NCBI GenBank assembly: GCA_026874595.1 | Contig: CM049309.1 | Coordinates: 29,517,033 to 29,581,032 of the forward strand | Source: Sipunculus nudus | Taxonomy: Eukaryota > Annelida > Sipuncula > Golfingiida > Sipunculidae | Direction: 5' to 3' | Length of the DNA: 64,000 bases | Shown: piece after piece, positions 49,094 to 60,182 of the stretch | Layout of the letters: every line of letters starts with the position of its first letter | How positions within the stretch are numbered: position 1 is the first letter of the stretch | Notes under the pieces: generated by a model | Database searches by the model: none | Seen by the model: only the letters and a program-made list of their open reading frames with translations | What the model was told of the DNA's origin: nothing | Position numbers and translations under genes: made by a program

Positions 49094-50467
49094 GTCAAGG
49101 TCACCCACAAAACTGTCAAAAACACAACAACAGCAGGTTTTACAAGCAAACAAAGCTGTATGCATGATTAAAACATTCAGCAAAAAGTGTAATTATGTAA
49201 GTACAAAACATCTCTTTTATTTGTTTGATCAAATGGTAGTGCCAATACTAACATATGGATGTGAGTTGTGGGGTTTTAAAAAATCAGAAACTATAGAGAG
49301 AGTACAGTACAAATTCTGCAAACACATTTTAAATGTAGGCCAGAATACTCCAAATGCAGCAGCACTAGGAGAATGTGGCAGATTTCCTTTGTTTGTAACT
49401 TGCTTATTGCGTTGTATTAAGTATTGGATTAAACTTTTGCATATGCCAGAACATAGATATCAGAAACAGGTGTACAACATGTTGATGAATTTAGACAATA
49501 GTGGTAAATCAAATTGGGTATCTCAAGTGAGAACATTGTTGTTCCAGTCTGGTTTTGGATATGTTTGGATAGCAGAGTACATTATTATGTACATTAGATG
49601 TGAATTATTTTATGAAAGAAGTTGAAATGAGAATAAAAGATATGGCCATTCAAAATCGGCATGGTGATATTAAATTGTGCAGTAAACTCTACTATTATGG
49701 TACTTTTAAATCTATGCTTACTCTAGAAAAATACGTTGATTGTATCCCAAATAAACAACACCGTACAGCACTTGCTAAACTTCGATGTTCAAATCATGAA
49801 TTAGCTATAGAAATGGGCCGCCACAAAAACATTTCTCGTGAAGAGAGGATCTGTAAATATTGTTTATGCTATGGATTCAATATTGTTGAGGATGAAGCTC
49901 ACTTTATGCAAGAGTGTAAATTATATCATGATTTGAGGTTAAAATATATTAGACAAGACTTGCATTATCCAAGTGAACAAAATTTTATAAAGTTATTTAA
50001 TTTAGATAATCCATTTGAAATATCAAAAGTTGCTGCATATGTTTTTAAATCGTTTTTGAGGAGACGGAAAATGATAGATGGTTGAATTATGTATTTTAAA
50101 CAGTACTCACTGTTGACAGCAAAATAGATTCATTGTGTACTTAGATATGCAATAATATTACATGTGTTTATGGCACGACTGATTAGTCATTTTAAGACTG
50201 TTACTTAACATTATATTGTTGTAATTTCTGAACTGACTGTTTATTGAAGTGTAATTATGTTTATACTCACATATGATGGCAAAACAGATTTATAGTGTAT
50301 GTAGGTATGCAGTTCTGTTACTTGTGTTAATGGCAGGAAATATAAGACTGCTACCTTCCATTGGATTGATGTACTTGTTTAAATTGAATATTTATTTAAA
50401 TGTTTGGAACTTTGGGCCTGAGGCCTTTTTCCTGAATAAAGTTCTGTTCTGTTCTGTCAAGGTCACC
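49094..50467 (+). mobile_element. 5'-truncated LINE tail with TTCTG repeat end
   Basis: Coding remnant followed by a 3' UTR ending CCTGAATAAAGTTCTGTTCT with a short (GTTCT)n run. This end type is common in I/Nimb/RTE-like LINEs. The 12-bp sequence GTCAAGGTCACC occurs at both borders (49094-49105 and 50456-50467) and may be a target-site duplication. The host repeat is itself rich in 'caaggtcacc', so chance is not excluded. Antisense to TPR. Confidence 0.75.
49131..50085 (+). pseudogene. LINE C-terminal region (after RT), frameshifted
   Basis: The first frame carries the typical post-RT block: DQMVVPILTYGCELWGF, then IERVQYKFCKHILNV and LGECGRFPL. The frame changes near 49600-49625, and the second frame continues with GDIKLCSKLYYYGTFK, TALAKLRCSNHELAIEMGR and the zinc knuckle CKYCLCYGFNIVEDEAHFMQ-EC, ending at a stop near 50083. 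The RT catalytic part is missing. The clade cannot be fixed by eye. Confidence 0.83.
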
Positions 50468-52149
50468 AACCTTCAAGGTCACCACATTCTGGAATTCCTC
50501 TTTTAACTTGGTTGAAACAAAAAATGAATTAGGTCAACAGTTTTGAGAATCCTCCCAAGATCTTATTTTTAACTAAAGGTGTAACAAATTTGAGGAACTA
50601 TATGTAGTACTTCATAAGTCTAGGGGTTCACAAAATTCCCTTACTTCTTAAGATTTAGATCAGTGGTATGGAAATATTAAATTCCTTTGCTTGTCTGATG
50701 AGAAGTGTAATGCAAAATATTGGTTGTCCACAGCTATGTCCAACTTGTCCAAATAAAAACCTTTCAATTCAAGATTCCGAATATGAAAAATATCTAAAAT
50801 CAATATGCCTGTTTAACTTGAGCCTTTATTATGTTTAATAAGCAGAGTATATCATCAGCCAAGAGACCCAACTGACTTCATGTTGAAGCATTAAGAAAGT
50901 TGCTAACTATAAACAGTTAATAATCTGAATCAAATCAAATTCATTCTTTACTGCAAGAGAGGAAAATCTCTGGAAACTGCCTGAGCTCTTTCTTTCTTGC
51001 TAAAGAAAAAATTTCACAGTGATAAATACTTGCAATTGCCTCTTACTCAATCATCACCATTTGTCTGAATATACCATAATGTCTCAAGTGTGACAGTGCT
51101 GGCCTGTCACTGCTGATACAATCGCAATGTGGTTCACGCCCTCTAACAAGGTGATGGCTGCATGATGGGTGCAAACCCTCTTTGAAGATGTACCCCTTTT
51201 CCTTAAATATGATATCATTGTATCATCCCATAACTTCTGAAGCTGAAGAAAACTAAATGGACTTTGTATATATTGTATATATTGACTGAAATGGAGGAGA
51301 ACTGGAATGTTACTGTTGATAGCCACAGTTAAGTGCTAGTCGACACCAGTATAGACTTGTTCCTTTTTCCTGTTTTTTTTTTACCATTTCCAGAGAGAGG
51401 AGTCGCAGGAATTTAAAGCCAGTTTGTAGTCCACAGGAACCAGTCTACTGTTAGCAAACAATCTAAGCTACAGTGTTCAGCAATAGTGCCAATACTGTAC
51501 ACACTAAACACATGGGACCTGAATATTAGGAGAACGAGTGCATTGGGAGCTGAAGCGCATTTGGAGCAGGAGTGCATTCTGTGCACTGTTTAATAAGGGA
51601 ATAAATTAAAGATTTATTCTTATTGACAAATTCTTCACATATTTTAAAAGTTTAAAAATTGTCTTTTTCTACTTGTCCATAGACGAGTATAAGTGGCAGA
51701 AAATGTCTTGTACGTTTCATTATATTTCAGGAAAATTCCATCCATACATTCTAGAGAAATCTTGTTTTTTCTTTTTTTTCAACAAATATGGAAATATCAA
51801 AATTCAAGACACTCATAGTAAAGGTCATGACCACAAATTTATATTGGCTTCATCCTATGATCCGTAAGTATGCATGGTGCAAATACTCTGTAAATACTGT
51901 TAAGAACTCTATCAATGCACCTACAGAATTTGGAGAAAAAAACCATTAGATGTTTTTTTAAGTTAATGCAAGATTGTTTGCAGCAGCAGCCACAGGACCT
52001 GTTAAACCACAGACTTTCAGTCTAGGGATATAAAGGAACAATGAATATAAGGGTCAGGCGATGTGCACCCATCCAAATTCCACGTTTAGTTTAGTTGCAA
52101 GTGCAGGTAGGAATGACAAAAATATTCTGTCAAAAATACTGTGACATAC
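50468..52149. other. Intronic sequence, mostly unrecognised
   Basis: 50468-50700 continues the 'aaggtcacc' type repeat. The rest up to the TPR exon shows no exon or repeat that I can name. Confidence 0.45.
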
Positions 52150-52204
52150 TCTGGATCAGTTCTTGCAATCTGGTCTCTGTTTCTGCCTTGTACTGCTCAC
52201 TGGC
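52150..52204 (-). CDS. TPR: TPR small exon (18 codons)
   Basis: A 55-nt exon with acceptor ...taccttgcag and donor gtatgt. It starts in phase 0 and ends one base into a codon. It encodes ASEQYKAETETRLQELIQ. SEQYKAETETRLQE aligns residue for residue with vertebrate TEEVRKNIEVRLKE (from memory). The one leftover base A is completed by AA at the start of the next exon to give Lys. Confidence 0.9.
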
Positions 52205-53099
52205 CTGCAAGGTAACAACAAGATATGAACTTTTTCATATGAAAAGCTTTATTTTGCATTATCACATCACCACTTTACAGAAGCAATCAACGAGCTGTTT
52301 TACAGAGTATAATAGCAGGTTAAGTGCAAGGTTAATGATTTAATTTTCACAGTGGACATGGATTTAATACATGTATTTGTCTACAAGAAACTAGATGGAT
52401 TACTGACCACTGTTTTCAAGTGAGACAAGTCTGACAAGTTACTGTATATTCTCCATCTAAAGCTGTGGCTTTAGTCAGAAAACAAGTGCTCTAAAACCTT
52501 CAAATGTTACCCCCAATTATGTCAATTATGTCAATCCCTGTGGAATTTAGGTACGTATAAGAATGTATCATTTGCTAAAATATTTTCATTTGATGTTTGA
52601 TTTTTCTCATTAATTATAAATTCTTTTTTTAAACAATATTAATAAACAACTAAAAAATGGGTAGTCAACAAGCGACTTCTTCATCTTTCTTATTTCTCTT
52701 CAACTGGTAAGGAAAACTCAAACTACAGTAATTCATGCAATTCTTGCACTCGCATGCAAACAAAAAGTTAAATAATCTGTGTCTGAATAGCACCACAAGA
52801 AACACAAACAAGACAGTTAATTTATGTTTTGTTGAGAGAACACAGAGGGAACAAGTGCTATATAACTGCATTGATTCTGACAGAAAATAAAAATTAGGCA
52901 CTTATTGCACTTATATTTTTATGCTTGTGGGGCCTTATGGTTGGTTCCTGTTTACAGTGCATACTCCATCAAATATTTATGGCTGCCTTACTGCATATTC
53001 TAATCTTTAACAGATATTTGATTTAGTTTTCTTTTAGATTATCAACCTTTCTCTAAATTTTCATCAATTTATCGTCCATGAACTGTTATTATCATGGAT
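52205..53099. other. Intronic sequence with a small family H scrap
   Basis: ATGGGTAGTCAACAAGCGAC near 52658 is a piece of a family H left end. Nothing else recognised. Confidence 0.5.
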
Positions 53100-53995
53100 C
53101 AGCCAACAATTCCTGGTCACTTAATTGGCTCTAGCTCACATGGGTTCATGCACTGGAAGTCCAGTTGTGGCTTTAAAGAGGGCTTTCCAGATCTTCCACT
53201 CAGAGCATCACAGAGCGGGTAAGAAGTCTGAGGCTTTTAACAGACATACGGCTTATAATGGAGAATTTATGGTATTTAGCTTTGGTGTGTTGCTTGAAGA
53301 AATGAGGACTAAGAGACTATGTTACAGGTATGTATTTGCCTTAACAAACAACTTCAGATCAGTTGCTGAATGTTATTATCAAACAGTTTAGATTTGTGCC
53401 AGATGGATTAGGAACAAAGGATCACCCCTTCAGCTTAATCAGGAGCAATATTATGTCTATTCTTTCACACTATCAGTTCAGATTTCCTTAATACAACATT
53501 TTTTAGGCAAAACCATCCCAGAACAGTCTCAATATGTCCCATACGGCTGCTTAACACTTTGTTAAGGTTTTGCGTTGTGAGTAAACAGTCCATGTGTGTC
53601 TGTTTTTCCTTAATAAGGCCGGGTGACCAGGGGCTCGATCTTGCGCATGCCCGACAGATCCCAAACAAGGACTGGTCTAAACTAGTCAATACATGGACCT
53701 TCATGTCCTCTGATATAACTCTGCTGGATGACATGCCCAGCACAGTGAGACCCCATGCATCGGGTCCCTCAGTCACCACAACATGTGACGTTTCAGCCAG
53801 GGGGACCATGTGTTACAATTTTTGGGCCAAGTCAGTCAGGCCAAGGCGATACACACAACCCCACAGGCTGTGTTTAAGTTGATGCCCTTGATCATGCCCG
53901 GTCCACTTTTTTTAACACTCAAGTGCAGGAGAAAGCCAATGGTTTCAGGGCAATATTTTGGAAGGATCCAATTTATTTCAAACAGAAGATGAAAT
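53100..53995. other. Compositionally distinct block with overlapping open frames, unclassified
   Basis: Locally less AT-rich than its surroundings. Open frames of 88-131 codons exist on both strands (plus 53125-53391 and 53559-53882, minus 53465-53809), overlapping antisense. None resembles a family I know, and there are no obvious splice sites, so I do not call a gene. It could be part of an unrecognised transposon or a captured sequence. Confidence 0.35.
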
Positions 53996-54085
53996 TTTTT
54001 GTGTTAATTAAACATGCTTTATAGGTGATAATGCCCCTTTAAATTCAGCTGCAAATACAAAGCACCTTGCCACTGGCTATTGCTA

Positions 54086-54121
54086 TAACTCAACAGACTG
54101 ACAGGTCAGCTGGGCTAACAT
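54086..54121 (+). repeat. Decayed family A 3' hairpin beside a TPR exon
   Basis: GCTATAACTCAACAGACTGA, then CAGGTCAGCTGGGCTAACA; about 15 nt from the donor of the exon at 54136. Confidence 0.6.
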
Positions 54122-54135
54122 AGCTGTGATCTCAC

Positions 54136-54230
54136 CATGCCTTGCTGTTGCAGATTCTGTTCCAACCCATCAGCCAGACTTTGACACATATATCTGTTTT
54201 GTTGAGCCTGTTCCAGCATTTCTTGTAGGC
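54136..54230 (-). CDS. TPR: TPR exon (coiled coil)
   Basis: The acceptor is ...ggttttacag and the donor is gtgaga. Two bases complete a codon from the previous exon, then come 31 codons ending in phase 0. The protein starts LQEMLEQAQQNRYMCQSLAD and matches vertebrate [22 protein letters not shown] without a gap (from memory). A degenerate family A hairpin ends about 15 nt beyond the donor site (54086-54121), so repeat DNA comes very close to this splice site. Confidence 0.92.
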
Positions 54231-55913
54231 CTGTAAAACCACAAAATAGTTGACATGGTCAAAGGTCAACCAGACTATTATATAAGGAATTCAGGAGACC
54301 TGCAAACACTTGGAGTTTATTGTTAACTTTACTTCCTATAAACAAGTGGCCCATGGGCCATGACGCTGAGCTGAATTTGATATACAGGTGATGCATGTAT
54401 TAATTATTAATGTTATGACCTAGTGAAAAATATTTGTTAAAGAACCTTGAACAAATGATAGAATGACTTACAGAGTGCTCAAAATCAGGCATTTTGTCCA
54501 TATTCCTTAGAAAACAGGATACAGCAATCTTATTAAGGGTTTCTGAGAAGGTTTTACCAAAAACTCCCCAGATGTTATGTTCTATGTCCAGCTGCTACAA
54601 CAGATGTCCATCCAACTTATCCAGTGCTAAATGCTCATAGATTATGGGTCATAATGACCTTATTTAGGGTTTATAAGAAGATTTTACGGGGCCTTCCCTA
54701 GATCTTCATGAAATTAGAAGTTTCTAGGTCCTGTTACCATTTGTGCCAATCTGACTAATAGGGTACTAATATCATGTTCTGTCACATAGCTCACAGAATA
54801 TAGTCACAATGTCCTTATTTTAGTTGTTCAATCACGTTTCTGGATCCAACATTGAAAATTATGGCCACGTTTGACATCTTGGTGCTCTAAATTAAGTTTT
54901 CTGCTCATACATCACAGAATAAATGACATCATGACCATTCTCAGGTGTTGAAGGAGATTTACCCAAGCCTATGAATTTTATGTTGGAAGGTTCTAGGTCT
55001 AAACGTTATGATTTGTGCCCATATGAGATTCACTGTATTGAAATCACAGAATGTATGTCACAGTGACTTGCGAAGGACCTACCTGGATTTTAAAATAGAA
55101 TATTCTGGATCAAACGGTTAAGTTTTTGACCATGCATTTGACGAATATTCAGGGTGTTCAAAGTACTTCTTTTTCCTAAAGCTCGCAGGATAAAGATCAC
55201 AGTGACCTAATTTCATGTTTCCATGGACATTTGCCCAGGATCTTCATAATTTTACATTAGAAGATTCTTGACCTAAAGAATACAATTTGTGCCCCATCTG
55301 ACTGGATGACTCTCTCTGAATAATGCGATTCTAGGCCCAACAGATTTGTGTGCAGCTGACATTCAGGATGCTCATATAACATCTTTTTCCTATACGTCTC
55401 AAGGTGACCTAATTACATGCTTCCTGTTACATTAGCCAAGGACCTCCCAGAATATTACATTAAAAGATTTTAGGCCCAATAGATACAATTTGTACCTTGT
55501 CTGACTGTCTGGAAACTGAAAAAATGTTTTTTGGCCCATAGGTCACAGATACAGGTCACCATGACCTAATTTCAAGTTTCCAAGGAGATTTGCTGAGAAC
55601 ATTCCTGGATGTTGCGTTAGATGATTCTAGGTCTAATATATATGATTTTTGCCCATCTGACATTCAGGGTCCTCATATGACATCTTTTTCCTATAGGTCT
55701 CAGAATATAAGTCATGGTGACCTTATTCCATGTTTCCAAAGACATTTGCCTGGGACCTCCTGAATCTTGCTTTAAAAGATTCTAGGCCTAATGAATACAC
55801 TATGTGCTCCATCTGTCTGTCTGGGTGCTAAAAATAATGTTTTTGGCCCATTGGTCGCAGAATGCAGGTGACCATGACCTAATTCCATGTTTCCAAAGAT
55901 ATTTAATCCCAAG

Positions 55914-58513
55914 GATCGGGGCAGATTCAGGATTTAGGAAAAGTGGGGTCCAACCAAGGAGGACTAATGAAAAACCTAAAAAAAAGATTGCTAGGTCCAG
56001 AAAAGGGGGGATCCAGGCCACAAAATTGTGTCTGAAACCCTTTACAAGGCCTATAGGCCTAATGCTAACCTGTGCAATGGGATTACACCAGTTATAATGC
56101 TTCAATGCTGGACCATTACTTTTCAAGAACACATGTAACATGAATATGAACAATACAAGTACTAAACACTTTGAACAAGAAACACACAAACATCACTGCC
56201 GAAATTCTGGCATGGGTGCACACAACACAAAAATAATTGTAGCTGGCACCACCAGTCTTGTATACAGCAAAGAGATATATACATATGCCCAATGTCAGAC
56301 TGATATGTCAAACCCCTTCTGCGAAATAAGCAGGGAAATACACTGTGCAAAAATTATTGTAGGTGGCGCCACAAGTCTTGACACGATAAAGCTACCCAAT
56401 ATGTATAAACATGCCAAATTTCAGGTTGTTGTATCAAATTTCTCTGTAGAAATAAGCAGGCGCATACACTGTGCAAAAGTCAATGTAGGTGGCGACACCT
56501 GTCTTGTAAACGGGAAAGCTATCAAAGAAGCATAGACCGGTCTAAATATCAGGCCAATAAATCAAGCTTCCCTTGAGTTTGATGCACTGGGCTGACCAGG
56601 CTTAGGTGAGTAAGGCAGTTGCCCCCAAGTGAACTGTGACAAATTGCTGCCTGAAGCTACTGCACTGAGTGAACTCATGACCTGCATCTGGCTAGACTGA
56701 GTGAACTTTTGACCTTTTCCTGGCTGCACCTGTAGCATAATCTGACACAGTTGGCAGTCTGCCAAAGCTATGAATAGATCCAGGCTGAACTTTTGTGCCA
56801 AATCTGATGGAGTGAGGAGGCTGCCAAAGCTATAAATAGAATGCCGCTATTGCATTGAGTGAACTCTTGACCTATACCTGGCTGCACTTCTTCCAATCCT
56901 GGCAATGTGCCAAAATTATTTATAGAGCTGACATCATCTTGGCTAATGGCCAACATCAAGGCACTAGCAAAATGCCAATGGTAAACCAAGTATGCCATCT
57001 GTACACAAAAGTGGTCCCTACTTGAAATAATTTTGTCATTAATTTTTCCAATACAAAATGCTTTTCAGCTGAGTTTTATAAATAAGAAATAAGGAATTTA
57101 TGTAAAATTATTACAGATACATACTGAATGCAAAATTATAATACAGATACATCTCACTGATAAGTTAAGTTGGGTATGGATACCAATAATTGATAATCCA
57201 TGTAGAGTTGTCTTTTTATAGCCACAGAGAGCTGAATATCCATAGTTTTAACATTGCCTGGTATGATGAAAAATTTAAATCATAAAACTAATTTTTTTAA
57301 AAGCTTTTAAAAAACATTCTTGTCAATATTAACCAAAGATCACCTGAAATCTAAATTGCTAGTGGCTGATGCAATAGATGCTGATAAACTGGTGCCAGGA
57401 TAGATGTAACAGCATCACACCACTATGGTAAAATGACTCAATTCAATCTCCATAATTCAGCCAAAAAGCATTCATGTAGAACCATTAAAGACAATTATTA
57501 TAAGAACTATTGTGGGGATTATTCTTGTAAAATATTAAACAAACTGGCTTCAGTGGCATCAGTCGAAAAACATTTTGCAGGTTTATAACTCATATAGGAA
57601 GATACAGCAAACCGGCTAAGTTCAGCTTCCCATAACTCAGCCAAAAATCACTGAACCAAAACCATTTAAACATTCTTTAATTATCAACTTCTGAGGATAA
57701 TTAATGTGTGAGATTTAAGAATTTGGCCGGGTGTTTTTGGGAAGAAGATCTTTGTAGCCACTGAGTATGGCATATGATTAAATTCAGCTTCCCATGACTC
57801 AGCCAAAAGTCACTGAACAGAGACTATTTGAACAAACTTCAAAAGCACTAACCTAGGATCATTTCTGTGCAATATTAAACAATTTTGCCATATGGTTTCA
57901 GAGAAGAAGTTTTTTTGTAGCCCTCAGTGTGAAACAGGCACTGATGACCCTGTTCATAAAAAGGTTGATGCAGGTGGCGCCAACAATACCTCAATTTCAG
58001 ATATGACTCATGTGACCGACATTGGCATAAAATTTGGTGATAATAGCTCCAGCCGTTTCTCAGATTAAAAATTTTAATATGCTTTTTTGGACAGATGACT
58101 AAGTTCAACCTCCTGTAACTTAGCCAAAAAATTTCCCAACTGGAACCATTCGAACAAACTTGAGAGAGATTGTTCCAGGGATCATTTCTGTGAAATATTG
58201 GACAATTTGGCTGGACAATTTCGGAGAAGAAGATTTTAAAGCTTTTCTAGCTTTTTCCCTATAAAATCTAAGAAAATGCAGTTAGAAAAAAATAAACATA
58301 ATCCGACAGAGTTTTTCAGATGACTGATTATTTGCAAAAAATTTGGTGATGCAGTTTTTGAGATAGCTAGGGTTAACGTACAGACGACGCACGACACACA
58401 CCGAACGACGCTGCACCATCACATAAGCTCACAGGTTCGCTAAAAAAAGCTTGCAGTGGATGAAAAAGGGGGGAGGGGACCCCTGGACCCCTCCCCTGGA
58501 TCCCCTTCTGCTG
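55914..58513. mobile_element. Small inverted-repeat element split by family E
   Basis: The left piece (about 55914-56043) starts GGATCGGGGCAGATTCAGGA. The right piece (about 58448-58513) ends CCCTGGATCCCCTTCTGC, roughly the inverse of the left end. Together about 200 bp without coding potential. Termini and target duplication are not exact by eye. Confidence 0.5.
56044..58447 (+). repeat. Family E element, copy with both ends
   Basis: Left end ACAAGGCCTATAGGCCTAAT, AACCTGTGCA. Right end: ACCGAACGACGCTGCACCAT, CACATAAGCTCACAGGTTCG, CTAAAAAA. It carries the third core type at the left (atgcttcaatgctggaccatt) and the shared E block at the right (57400-58380). CACAGGTT is the inverse of AACCTGTG. 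Nested inside the small element above. Confidence 0.8.
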
Positions 58514-58652
58514 GATGTAGAATTAGAAGTTTCTAAGTCTTATAGTTACGATTTGTGCCCTGTTAATGAAAGGAGGGCTGGACAGCTGGCTCTGTGCCAG
58601 ACAAAGGGTTATTGCTATAGCTCAGATGATTTACAGTCAGCTGAGCTTAAAA

Positions 58653-59283
58653 TTATTTGAACTATAATGGCTTTGTTTTTGAAGTAGCATGTTTCCCCTC
58701 AATGACCCCAACCCCCATGATTGAGGGAAAAGTATGGATCTCAAAAGTAGTCATCGTGTTAACAGAAAACATCTGAATCTGTAGACAAGGTCATCAGTAC
58801 CTAAATTCCTCCAGGAACTCAGTGGAAACAACTTATGTGTCAAATTTGAGGACAATAAACAGTACTCAAAATATTTAACATGTTCACTAGAAATCTTGGA
58901 CACTTACCAAATTTTTTTAATTTGAAGTTGCTCGTCAAGGTCACCAGTTTTTAAACTCCAATGAGAACTTGGAGAATGAATCTTCAGTGCCTTGAGAGTT
59001 AAGGGTGTTATAATGATCCTAGATTTCGGAAGATTTGACCTTTAAGATCTAAGTCACAAGTTTTCTGGGAACTTGGTTGAAACAAAGTTGTGTGTAAAAT
59101 TGAGGACAAAATATGCAACTTAAAAAATTATGAGGTTAGAAAAATTTTACATTTTGGCAGATTTGACCTTGAAGATCGGTTACAGTCACCAGTACTTGTG
59201 CTCTTCAAAGAATTTGCTGGAAACAATTTGTTTGTCAATTTTAAGTAAAAATACGCAATACTTCATACGTAATTGCATTTACA
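58653..59283 (+). repeat. 'aaggtcacc' type repeat, diverged
   Basis: Repeated phrases 'gacaaggtcatcagtac', 'tcgtcaaggtcaccag' and 'tttgaggacaa' suggest old tandem units; it continues after the family G insertion (59951-60182). Confidence 0.5.
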
Positions 59284-59950
59284 ACTAGATGTGGTTGGAC
59301 AATAGATCTCAGAGGGCCCCTATTTCTGGTACTGCTGGACTAGTTTACTTATAGGGCAAAAAGTGTATTTTTTCAGTTTTAAAATATGACAAACAGAAAC
59401 AGCTTTTTATCAATGTGCAAGAAGGAACATAAAATCCTACTGGTTCAAATCATATTAAAGAAGACATGTTTGAAATAAGGTGTGCAATGCAAAATCACTT
59501 ATTGTGGCAGCCATTTTTGATCTTGTGACAGAAAATTTCTGATTTTGGTCTGTTTGTCATTAAGTGGGCATCATAATTTTTCCCATAACCCTCTGGCAGA
59601 CATATTGGAATTCTGACAGGTCTGTAATTTGATAAGTCTGGAGTCCTCATAGGCACCAATCATCCCTGTGGATATAAGAAAGTTCAAGCATGTTCTTGTT
59701 GAGATATAGTGTGGGAAAGAAAATCACCGATTGTGCTCTGGTAGCCATACTTGAATTCCGTCAGGTCTGTAATTCGATCGGTCTGGAGCCCTCATAGGTA
59801 CCATTCATTCCTGTGAATTTGTGAATGATCAAGCATGTTCTTGTTGAGAAATCACACTGAGAAAGCTTCACTGACAGATGGACGAAAGTAAGGGAAGGAC
59901 TGACACAGTGATCACTATAGGGCACTGCTTTTTAAAGTCGGGCCCTAATA
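59284..59950 (+). mobile_element. Family G element (667 bp)
   Basis: Left end ACTAGATGTGGTTGGACAAT, then AGAGGGCCCCTATT. The core has two units about 146 bp apart (CAGGTCTGTAATTTGAT at 59618 and its relative at 59764). Right end: GACAGATGGACGAAAGTAAG, ATCACTATAG and an imperfect hairpin AGGGCACTGCTTT-tt-AAAGTCGGGCCCT (59919-59946), then AATAA. The right arm GGGCCCT is the inverse of the left AGGGCCC. Confidence 0.72.
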
Positions 59951-60182
59951 AATCTAGAGACAAACTATTATTTTACCTTGAAAGTCCTACCTTAAGACAA
60001 TGATTTTTTTAAACTCAAATAAGTACTTGGTTGATTTAAATAATATGTCAAATTTGAGGAAAAAATATGTAAAACTTATCTTAAAAATTTTACAAATGGC
60101 AAATCTGACCTTGAATATAAAGGTCAACAGTATTCAAACTTAGATTTTGGTAGAAACAATTTGTTTCAAATTTCAGAGGGAA

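Larger units (their letters stand above)
54342..58652 (+). repeat. Family A (A2 core) element hosting nested insertions
   Basis: Left end ACAAGTGGCCCATGGGCCAT, GACGCTGAGCTGA. The A2 core of loosely repeated units (landmarks 'gtttccaaggagattt', 'gattctaggtctaat', 'tttgtgccc') covers 54480-55910 and resumes at about 58514. Right end: GGACAGCTGGCTC, CTATAG and the hairpin TAGCTCAGATGATT-tac-AGTCAGCTGAGCTTA (58618-58648). Everything between about 55914 and 58513 is inserted. Confidence 0.75.

Noticed and set aside
53125-53391. 88-codon plus-strand frame as a gene
   Set aside because: No recognisable motif, no splice structure and it overlaps a block with frames on both strands; listed only as unclassified sequence.
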